Shown piece by piece: positions 26,010 to 33,700 of a stretch of DNA of 64,000 bases. This DNA comes from Magnetospirillum sp. XM-1 (GTDB taxonomy: Bacteria; Pseudomonadota; Alphaproteobacteria; Rhodospirillales; Magnetospirillaceae). The stretch covers positions 1,674,001 through 1,738,000 of the forward strand of contig NZ_LN997848.1 of the NCBI RefSeq assembly GCF_001511835.1, read 5' to 3'. Position 1 is the stretch's first letter. Each line of letters begins with the position of its first letter. A program made the position numbers and the translations under genes. The notes below the pieces were generated by a model. The model was not told the origin of the DNA, made no database searches, and saw only the letters and a list, made by a program, of their open reading frames with translations.

Positions 26010-27038
26010 TCAGAATAGCTTGGCCTTGGCGAGAGAGGGGGATTCGAACGGCAAATCCCCCTGGGCGACAAGGTGCTCGAACGAGTGGACCTGATTGCGG
26101 CCGTGCGCCTTGGCATAGTAGAGCGCGCGGTCGGCGTTGCCTATGACCACGGAGGGCTTGTCGTCGCAATCGATGCGGACAAATCCGACGCTGACGGTGA
26201 TGCGCCCCACGTCGGGGAAGGCGAAGGCCTCCACCGTGGCGCGGAAGCGTTCGAACACCGCCTGGGCGGCCAGGAAGGTGGTGGGAGCCAGCAGGACGAC
26301 GAATTCCTCTCCCCCGAAGCGGAACAGCCTGTCCTCGGCTCGGAAGGCCTTGCGCATCAGGGCCGAGAGCAGCAGCAGCACCTCGTCGCCGAAGATGTGG
26401 CCGTAGGTGTCGTTGATCCGCTTGAAGTGGTCGATGTCGATGATGCCCAGCCAGTGGTGCTGGCCGTCCAGATGGGCTTCGCGCCGGTTGCCGTTGAACG
26501 ACACGTCGATGTGCCGGCTTTCGGCGACGATGGTGCTGAAATTCTCGTCGAAGGTCTTGCGGTTCTTCAGCCCCGTCAGGGTGTCGCGCGCCGCGTCCCA
26601 CAGAATGGTGAGGTAGTTGCGGTAGATGGCGATGAAGCCCTTGATCAGGCCGGAGGGCTCGGCCTGGCCCGGGGCGGTGTGGGTGACCAGGAAGGCGCAG
26701 ACCTTGCCGCGGTCGTCGATCACCGGATGGGCGCGGCGGATGCCGCCGTCGGCCAGCGTCTCGCTGCGCTCGCAGCCCATGGCCATGCAGTCCAGCAGCA
26801 GGGGGTCGGTGCCGATCTCCTGCAATTCGTCCGACGGGTTGGCGCCGTCATGGCTTCGGATGGCGGCCCAGTCGACGAAGATGCCGTTGGCGGTGGGCAT
26901 GGGCGTGCAGATGCCGCAGAACGGCAGGTTGGCCAACTCGGCCAAAGTGGCGGTCAGGCAATCTTCCAGATGCTTCTGACTCCGCTGTTCGGTCAGAAGT
27001 ACAATCGATGATAGAACGGATTCCGGTGTGATCGCCAA
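26010..27038 (-). CDS. Diguanylate cyclase with N-terminal sensor region
   Basis: This 342-residue protein has a C-terminal GGDEF domain, DTLTGLKNRKTFDENF followed by the active-site loop RFGGEEFVVLL (GGEEF, catalytically competent). The upstream I-site RxxD is not evident. The N-terminal 150 residues (CGICTPMPTANGIFVDWAAI, then HPVIDDRGKVCAFLV) look GAF-like and presumably sense a signal. It makes cyclic di-GMP. No ATG is available: the frame opens at a TTG (27036-27038) preceded by a strong AGAGGAAG ribosome site 8 bases away. Confidence 0.9.
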   Translation of the reverse strand: MAITPESVLSSIVLLTEQRSQKHLEDCLTATLAELANLPFCGICTPMPTANGIFVDWAAIRSHDGANPSDELQEIGTDPLLLDCMAMGCERSETLADGGIRRAHPVIDDRGKVCAFLVTHTAPGQAEPSGLIKGFIAIYRNYLTILWDAARDTLTGLKNRKTFDENFSTIVAESRHIDVSFNGNRREAHLDGQHHWLGIIDIDHFKRINDTYGHIFGDEVLLLLSALMRKAFRAEDRLFRFGGEEFVVLLAPTTFLAAQAVFERFRATVEAFAFPDVGRITVSVGFVRIDCDDKPSVVIGNADRALYYAKAHGRNQVHSFEHLVAQGDLPFESPSLAKAKLF

Positions 27039-27160
27039 GCCAGAGCTTCCTCTAAAGTATCTGGTTCTAGCTTATTCCTAAGGATGTGCCTGGAGTCAAT
27101 GCGCGTCTGGCGGCGGCGGTGGCGCATTGCTTTTGGTTGGGTCGTTTATGCACGGCCATT

Positions 27161-27214
27161 AACAACGTAAAAAATATGTATTTTTATTATCAATAACACA
27201 TGCTAGACGTTGTT
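27161..27214. promoter_or_regulatory. AT-rich promoter region with ACGTTGTT inverted repeat before the sulfate-binding gene
   Basis: AACAACGT (27161-27168) and ACGTTGTT (27207-27214) are exact complements 38 bases apart. They bracket a very AT-rich stretch (AAAAAATATGTATTTTTATT) that stands out in this GC-rich genome. The region ends 30 bases before the start codon. It looks like a regulated promoter; a CysB-type activator would be the natural candidate, but its site is not recognisable by eye. Confidence 0.5.
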
Positions 27215-27244
27215 TAACCCAAGGATGACCGAACGGAGTTTCCC

Positions 27245-28273
27245 ATGGCTTTTCGTTTCTCCACCCTGGCCGCGCTGACGGCCCTGGCGCTTTCCCCGGT
27301 CCTGGCCCCGGCCGGCGCCCTGGCCCAGGACAAGGCGCCGGGCGAGCTGCTCAACGTGTCCTACGACATCGCCCGCGAGCTGTTCCAGCAGATCAACCCC
27401 GCCTTCCAGGCCACCCCGGCCGGCAAGGCCGCCGACGGCAAGGCGATCGAGATCAAGCAGAGCCATGCCGGTTCCTCCAAGCAGGCCCGCGCCATCCTGG
27501 AAGGCCTGCCCGCCGACGTGGTGACCTTCAACCAGGTGACGGACGTGCAGGTGCTGGCCGACCGGGGCTTCGTGCGCAAGGACTGGCAGACCGCCTTCCC
27601 CAACGGCGCGTCGCCCTATTACTCGCTGCCGGCCTTCGTGGTCAGGAAGGGCAATCCCAAGAACATCAAGAACTGGGACGATCTGGTCCGCCCCGACGTC
27701 AAGGTGGTGTTCCCCAACCCGAAGACCTCGGGCAACGGCCGCTATACCCATCTGGCCGCCTACGCCTTCGCGCTGGAGACCTACAAGGGCGATCAGGTGC
27801 AGGCCAAGGAGTTCATCCGCAAGCTGGTGGCCAACGTGCCGGTGTTCGACACCGGCGGGCGCGGCGCCACCACCACCTTCGTCGAGCGGGCCACCGGCGA
27901 CGTGCTGGTCACCTTCGAGGCCGAAGTGGGCGGCGTGATCAAGGAATTCGGCGCCGACAAGGTCCAGGCGGTGATTCCGCCGGTCAGCATCCTGGCGGAA
28001 TTCCCGGTGGCGGTGGTCGACAAGGTGGCGGCCAAGAAGGGCTCGGCCAAGACCGCCAAGGCCTATCTCGACTACCTCTACACCGACGAGGCGCAGGAGA
28101 TTTTGGCCAAGAACTTCTACCGGGTGCATTCGGAGAAGGTGGCCGCCCGGCATGCCGGCGACTTCCCCAAGGTCCGTCTCTACACCACCGAGCTGTTCGG
28201 CGGCTGGGACAACATCCAGAAGATCCACTTCGCCGAAGGCGGCATCTTCGATCAGGTCTTCGGCAAGAAGTGA
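27245..28273 (+). CDS. Periplasmic sulfate/thiosulfate-binding protein
   Basis: The 342-residue protein has a Sec signal peptide (MAFRFSTLAALTALALSPVL, cleaved near ALA-QD). The body matches Sbp/CysP: LLNVSYDIARELFQQINPAF, IKQSHAGSSKQARAILEGLP, ADVVTFNQVTDVQVLADRG and VFPNPKTSGNGRYTHLAAYA. It binds sulfate in the periplasm for the CysT/CysW permease encoded just downstream. A GGAG ribosome site lies 5 bases before the ATG. Confidence 0.95.
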   Translation: MAFRFSTLAALTALALSPVLAPAGALAQDKAPGELLNVSYDIARELFQQINPAFQATPAGKAADGKAIEIKQSHAGSSKQARAILEGLPADVVTFNQVTDVQVLADRGFVRKDWQTAFPNGASPYYSLPAFVVRKGNPKNIKNWDDLVRPDVKVVFPNPKTSGNGRYTHLAAYAFALETYKGDQVQAKEFIRKLVANVPVFDTGGRGATTTFVERATGDVLVTFEAEVGGVIKEFGADKVQAVIPPVSILAEFPVAVVDKVAAKKGSAKTAKAYLDYLYTDEAQEILAKNFYRVHSEKVAARHAGDFPKVRLYTTELFGGWDNIQKIHFAEGGIFDQVFGKK

Positions 28274-28305
28274 TGCACGAACGGCTTTAGCCGGGTAAAA
28301 AGGCC

Positions 28306-28333
28306 GTCATCCCGCGTGCGAGCGCGGGATGAC
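28306..28333. repeat. Short hairpin between the sulfate-binding protein and cysT genes
   Basis: GTCATCCCGCG (28306-28316) pairs exactly with CGCGGGATGAC (28323-28333). It resembles half a REP-like unit. Directly downstream of a binding-protein gene it may stabilise that message or partly terminate it. Confidence 0.6.
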
Positions 28334-28363
28334 CTGCCGTTTGGTTCCTCCGGAGTTGGTTCG

Positions 28364-29188
28364 ATGCGCGCCCGCAGGCTGTTGCCCGGCTTTTCTTTGA
28401 CCATGGGAATGACGCTGGCCTATCTCGGCCTGATCGTTCTCCTGCCGCTGGGCGCCATGCTGGTCAAGGCGGCGGGCATGAGCCTGGAGGCCTTCATCGC
28501 CGCCACCACCGGCCCGCGCGCCCTGGCGGCCTATCAGGTCACCCTGCTGTCGGCGGCCGAGGCGGTGCTGTTCAACGGTCTGGCCGGGCTGCTGTTCGCC
28601 TGGGTGCTGGCCCGCTATCAGTTTCCCGGGCGCAACCTGCTGGATGCGCTGATCGACCTTCCCTTCGCCATGCCCACCGCCGTGGCCGGCCTGGCCCTGG
28701 CCGCCGCCTTCGCGCCCAACGGCTGGGTGGGGCAGTATCTCGAGCCCCTTGGCTTCAAGGTGGTCCACGCCCAGCCGGGCATCGCCATCGCCATGGCCTT
28801 CACCAGCCTGCCCTTCGTGGTGCGAAGCGTGCAGCCGGTGATCGAGGAACTGGAGACCGAGACAGAGGAGGCCGCCCGCACGCTGGGCGCGTCCGAGCTG
28901 CAGGTCTTCCTCAAGGTGATCATGCCGACCCTGGCGCCCTCGCTGCTGGCCGGCATGTCGCTGGCCTTCGCCCGCTGCCTGGGCGAGTTCGGCGCCATCA
29001 TCTTCATCGCCGGCAACCGCCCCTTCGAGACCGAGATCGCCGCCCTGCTGATCTTCATCAAGCTGGAGGAGTACGAGTTCGGCTCCGCCACCGCCATCGC
29101 CACCGTGGTGCTGGCCTTCGCCTTCATCACCATGCTGCTGACCAACGGCATCCAGGCCTGGCAGCAGCGCTATCTGGCAAAGGGGTGA
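28364..29188 (+). CDS. cysT: Sulfate ABC transporter permease CysT (CysU)
   Basis: The 274-residue inner-membrane protein has about six spans and the binding-protein-dependent permease loop EEAARTLGASELQVFLKVIM, ending LGEFGAIIFIAGN. The segment DLPFAMPTAVAGLALAAAFA is typical of CysT. It forms the sulfate channel with CysW. The ATG at 28364 was chosen because upstream in-frame sequence overlaps the hairpin. Confidence 0.94.
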   Translation: MRARRLLPGFSLTMGMTLAYLGLIVLLPLGAMLVKAAGMSLEAFIAATTGPRALAAYQVTLLSAAEAVLFNGLAGLLFAWVLARYQFPGRNLLDALIDLPFAMPTAVAGLALAAAFAPNGWVGQYLEPLGFKVVHAQPGIAIAMAFTSLPFVVRSVQPVIEELETETEEAARTLGASELQVFLKVIMPTLAPSLLAGMSLAFARCLGEFGAIIFIAGNRPFETEIAALLIFIKLEEYEFGSATAIATVVLAFAFITMLLTNGIQAWQQRYLAKG

Positions 29189-29192
29189 ACCC

Positions 29193-30065
29193 ATGATACC
29201 CGCCATGGCCGTCCACCACGTGCCCCACCGCCAACCCGGCGGCAAGCGGCGCCTTGTCCTGATCGGCCTGGCCGGGCTGCTGGCGCTCGGCTTCCTGATG
29301 GTGCCCATGGCGGTGATCTTCGCCCAGGCCTTCTCCAAGGGCTGGGCGGCGTGGTGGGGCGCGGTCAGCCATCCCGAGACCCTGCACGCCATCGGCCTCT
29401 CGCTGCTGGTGCTGGCCATCGTGGTGCCCATCAACGCCGTCTACGGCCTGGCGGTGGCCTGGACGGTCACCAAGTTCCGCTTCAAGGGCAAGAAGTGGCT
29501 GGTGGCCCTGGTCGAGGCGCCGTTCTCGGTGTCGCCCATCGTCGCCGGCGTCGCCGCCCTGATGGTCTATGGCGGATCGGGGCTGCTGGGGCCCTGGCTG
29601 GAGGAGTACGACCTCAAGGTGATGTTCGCCCTGCCGGGCATCGTCATCGCCACCCTGTTCGTCACCAGCCCGTTCATCGCCCGCGAATTGCTGCCCCTGA
29701 TGCAACTGCAGGGCACCGACGACGAGGAAGCTGCCCTGACGCTGGGGGCGGGGGGGCTGGCCATCTTCCTGCGCGTCACCCTGCCCAACATCAAATGGGC
29801 GCTGTATTACGGCATCATCCTGTGCGCCGCCCGTTCCCTGGGCGAGTTCGGCGCCGTTTCGGTGGTGTCGGGGCAGGTGCGGGGCGAGACCATGACCCTG
29901 CCCTTGCAGATCGATCTGCTCTATCACGATTACGAAAGCTCGGGCGCCTTCGCCGCCGCCTCGGTGCTGACCCTGCTGGCCCTGGTCACCCTGGTGCTGA
30001 AGCTGCTGGTCGAGCGCTTCTACGACCGTGAGATCGAGCAAACCCTGGCCGAGCGCCAGGGCTGA
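29193..30065 (+). CDS. cysW: Sulfate ABC transporter permease CysW
   Basis: The 290-residue permease partner of CysT has the EAA-type loop DEEAALTLGAGGLAIFLRVT, then LGEFGAVSVVSGQVRGETM and EAPFSVSPIVAGVAALMVYG. It begins 4 bases after cysT. The ATPase gene cysA, which usually follows cysW, is absent. The next 90 bases are noncoding and end in a terminator, so the ATPase must be supplied from elsewhere. Confidence 0.94.
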   Translation: MIPAMAVHHVPHRQPGGKRRLVLIGLAGLLALGFLMVPMAVIFAQAFSKGWAAWWGAVSHPETLHAIGLSLLVLAIVVPINAVYGLAVAWTVTKFRFKGKKWLVALVEAPFSVSPIVAGVAALMVYGGSGLLGPWLEEYDLKVMFALPGIVIATLFVTSPFIARELLPLMQLQGTDDEEAALTLGAGGLAIFLRVTLPNIKWALYYGIILCAARSLGEFGAVSVVSGQVRGETMTLPLQIDLLYHDYESSGAFAAASVLTLLALVTLVLKLLVERFYDREIEQTLAERQG

Positions 30066-30158
30066 GCGCTCTGATGCAGGGCGAGGTTGCTCCAGCGGCC
30101 ATTGAGGCCGCGGCCAAGCTCGCGGAGGCGAGCGCTAAGGCAGAGGGGCAAATATGAA

Positions 30159-30204
30159 TCCTTAGGCCATTGAGCGTCGCGTTTGACGCTCAATGGTCTA
30201 AGGA
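30159..30204. terminator. Long hairpin closing the cys operon and the convergent thioesterase gene
   Basis: TCCTTAGGCCATTGAGCGTC (30159-30178) and GACGCTCAATGGTCTAAGGA (30185-30204) pair over 20 positions with one G-T type mismatch and a 6-base loop. The right arm includes the stop codon of the convergent PaaI gene (30198-30200). There is no strong T tract, so it may act as a terminator or as an mRNA end protector. Confidence 0.7.
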
Positions 30205-30608
30205 ATGGCGTAGGTGGCCGTCACGTGGGCCACCAGCTCGTCGCTGCCCGCCGCGATCAGCTCCACCGCGCCCATGGCGAGGCGGCGGCCCAGCTTCAGC
30301 AAGGTGGCCTCGGCGATGATGTCGCAGCGTTCGGCCTTGCGCAGGAAGCTGATGTTGAGATTGCTGGTCACCGCCATCTCCTGCTGGCCGATGGCCGACA
30401 GCACCGCGGCGTAGAGCCCCACGTCGGCCAGGGTCATCAGGGCCGGGCCGCACACCACGTCCACGGGACGGGTGAGATGGGGGCCGAACGGCATGATCAG
30501 GCGCGCGCTGCCCTTGCCGATGCTTTCGGCCCGGATGGCCAGATCGCGGGCCATGGGCAGCTTTTCCATCAGAAGAGCGTTGAACTGTTCGGCGGAGATG
30601 GCGGACAT
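30198..30608 (-). CDS. PaaI-family hotdog thioesterase
   Basis: The 136-residue protein has the hotdog-fold pattern of PaaI/YbgC-like thioesterases: HLTRPVDVVCGPALMTLADV, then LNISFLRKAERCDIIAEATL and GRRLAMGAVELIA. It would hydrolyse an acyl- or aryl-CoA. The ATG at 30608 follows a GGGAGG ribosome site; an upstream extension is unlikely. It is the last host gene before the phage region. Confidence 0.85.
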   Translation of the reverse strand: MSAISAEQFNALLMEKLPMARDLAIRAESIGKGSARLIMPFGPHLTRPVDVVCGPALMTLADVGLYAAVLSAIGQQEMAVTSNLNISFLRKAERCDIIAEATLLKLGRRLAMGAVELIAAGSDELVAHVTATYAIP

Positions 30609-30699
30609 CGGACCTCCCGGGTAAACTGGTCCGACCATTGTGCCCGTCGGCTCTGGCGACCGCAACGGGCATGGGATAACCCACTGATCCATAAAAGAA
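30609..30699. other. Host-prophage junction (probable attachment-site interval)
   Basis: The 91 bases between the host thioesterase start and the phage late terminator contain no gene. They must hold the thioesterase promoter and, if the phage is integrated here, the left attachment site. I could not identify a core sequence because the right end of the prophage is outside the window, and no tRNA gene is seen here. Confidence 0.4.
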
Positions 30700-30733
30700 A
30701 TCCGCCCGTGCCGGACGAACCGGACGGGCGGAT
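30700..30733 (-). terminator. Phage late-operon terminator
   Basis: ATCCGCCCGT (30700-30709) pairs with ACGGGCGGAT (30724-30733), with an inner CCGG/CCGG pairing. In the minus direction the hairpin is followed by TTTCTTTT. It lies 55 bases after the stop of the 1888-residue gene, the last late gene. Confidence 0.88.
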
Positions 30734-30788
30734 CAAACGAAGAACCGGGCGTAAAACGGGGCGTATAAACCCAGAACGCCCTGTCGCC

Positions 30789-33700
30789 CTACCGGGTGTA
30801 CGTTCTCGCTTTGCCCCCGCTGGGCCCGCCCCTGCCTTTACTCTTCTCGCCGGCCACGGCGTTGGCGAACTGGGTGGAGGCTTCGGGGGACGACAGGCCC
30901 ATGATGGCAGCGCCGGTCAGGGTGTTGAGCACCGGGCCGCCAGGGACGACCGCCAGCGCCGCCGACGCGAACGGGGAGGCGAGGCGATAGCCGGCCTGGG
31001 CCGCGTTCCACTCGGCGGTGTTGGTGTTGCCCGTGTTCTTGCCGTAGGGCTCGGGGAGCAGGCCGATGAGCTTCTGGGCGTTCTGGAGGAAGTAGCCCGG
31101 ACCCGGCCCCAGGAACATATTGGCCAGATCGCGCTCATAGCGGACGGACAGGATCGAGTTCACGTAGGGGGACGCCGCGCCGAACATGCCGGCCCGGTCC
31201 AAGTGCGTCATCGTGCTGCGGATGGGTTCCTTCTGGCGCTCCTTATCCGCAGAGGGGTTGAACGCGCCCTCGCGGATATTGGACATGGCGACCTGCCCCA
31301 TCGACATGATCGCGTAGGCGGCGGCGATCCCGGCGGCGCCGGAAACCCGCTCCCCGCCGGTGAGCTTCTCACCCAGCCCAGTCTTCCCGGCGACATTGCG
31401 GATGCCTCTCTTGCCGGACGCCAGCATCACGTTCCGCCAGAAGGCGTAGTTGAACGACGCGATGCCATACATCAACCGGGCGACCGGAATGTTGGCCATG
31501 ATCGGCTTGTCGTAAGCCTTGGGCTGCTGGACGACTTCATCGACGAAGCGACCCAGGGCCGCCCGGTACATCTTGGCCTCGGGGGCGTCGCTGGTGATGA
31601 TCTCATGGCTGGACGGGCTCTTGTCGAGCCACGCCTTTACGGACGCCGTCTCCTCGGGGGCGATCCCCAGCTCGGCCAGCATGGACTTCGCAGAGGCGCT
31701 GCGCTCGGGCCGCTCCAGGTTGCGAAGCAGCGATCCCACATAGCCCTGGCCGATGCGGGTTGAGGCGACGCGCTGATGCTCGGTCAGGGCAGCCAGACCG
31801 ACCTTGTCGAAGAACATGGCGTTGACGCGGGACGGGGTGATCTTCTTGCTCCCGACGACGATGCCGTGGCGGTCCGACAGGCCAGCGCCCCAACGGGCCG
31901 ACAGGATCATCTGCTGCGCTGCCTCACCGACCAGCCCCAGGCCCTCGGCCAGTTCTCGGGCGTCCTGCATGTCCTTGGACTTGAGCACGGACCGGATGGT
32001 GTCGTGGAACGCCCGGAGCCCGTCCCCGACGTTGCCAGTGCGGACGCCGGCGGTGAGAGGCTCCATGACGGACGAGAGCACTGCGCGAGGCAGCAGAGCC
32101 ACGTTGGCCATGGTGGACGCCCACTGGCTCAGTCCGAGCATGGCATCCGGCCAGGAGGTCCGGACGCGGCCCACGGAGCTTTCCCACGCGGACTGGAGCA
32201 TGGAGACATCGGGGGCCTTCATGCCGCCTTCGCGCATCTTGTCGAACAGCTCGTTGGCCTTCTCGCCGTTCCGCCCGAACCGGGTGGTGAACTCGGCCAG
32301 CCGGGTGGTCTGGTGGAAGTAGCTGGTCAGCGCCGAAACGACATCCGTCTCGTAATAGGGCTTGAGGATGGCGTCGGTCTTGGGGCTGGTCAGCTCACGG
32401 CCCTTGGTGTGCCGGGACGCCGGGCCCATGCCGAACTCGTCCGCGCCGATGCCCATGATCCGGTCGAGCCATTCACGGGCAGCGGTCCGGGCCGTCTCGG
32501 CGTCCAGTCCGTTCTCACGGTATGCTTCTTCGGCCTTGGCCAGGAAGCCCTTGGTATCGGCCAGCACCTTGGCTTCCGCCACGATGCGGGGGAAGTAGTC
32601 CTTGCGGTTGCCGATCTCGACGCCGGACTTCTGGACGAAGTCGCGCTGCTCGTCCAGCAGCTTGCGGATCGAGTTGGCGACCCGCGCCACCCGAGGATCA
32701 CTGGGGGTCCGGACGCCGGCCAGGGCATCGCGGACGGCATCCTGGAAAGGCACGTCGTCCAGGTGCTGCTCCAGGATATTCCGCATCCGGGACATCATGC
32801 CACGGCCACGCTGCTCGACGGCTTCGTCGTAGCCCTGACGGACCAGCCGGCCTTCACCCGGCGCCGAGCCCAGAAGATCGGACATCTGGCGGACGGCCTC
32901 CTTGACGGCGGGCATGTCCTTGTAGCGGGCCTCCATGGCGTAGAAGTGCGCCCGGTTGCTGGCGAAGAAGTAGCGGGCGTTATTGGCCAGGGCCTCGCGC
33001 AGGTTCAGACGGTTGGGGGACTTGAGGTCCGCCGGGTCCGCCCGCAGGCCACGCAGCCCGCGCTCGATGCCCTGCCGTTCGCGCTGGAAGAAATTCCGGA
33101 CGGCCTTGATGGCGGGGTCCACCAGCATCTGCTTGATGAGGGCAGGGTCAGCGGGGTTGGAGTAGAAGCGGTCGAGAGGCAGCTTGGCGACGTTGTTCTT
33201 GACGCCCTCCACCGCCCGCTCCGTCGGGGGCATCTCGTAGGTCGCGCCCTTGCCTCTGGCAGTGACACCTTGGACTTTGACGGGGCCGCCCAGCTCCGGA
33301 GGCGCCGGATTGTCAGCCAGGAACTTTTCGGCAGCGCGAACACCTGCGGAGTAGTTGCCGTCGTACCGATAGGACTTGGTCGTATCGGTCCGCTCGGGGT
33401 CCAGCTTTCCGTTCACCGCGTCAGACCAGCCGCGCTCAAAGGCGACGAGCCCGCCACCCTTAAAGTCGCGTCCGGCCAGGGCGAGGTCCAGGGCCCGCTG
33501 GTTCTTATTTTCCCAGCGCCCGGCGACATCGGCTTTGGCCGCCTCAAATCGGTTGAGCGTCTCCTGCCGGGCGCCTTCGGCAGCCGCCTTCTGCTCTCTG
33601 GTCAGGGGCGACTGCGTCCGGCGATAGTCGTTGTCCGACATCGTCTTGAGGATCGAAGCCTCGCTGGCCGCTGCCGGGTTGATCTTGCGGGACGACAGCT

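Noticed and set aside
30074-30157. 27-residue Ala-rich open frame after cysW
   Set aside because: Lacks a ribosome site and any similarity to CysA; more likely chance or decayed sequence.
30609-30733. tRNA-gene attachment site at the prophage edge
   Set aside because: No cloverleaf or tRNA 3' end is recognisable in the junction sequence.
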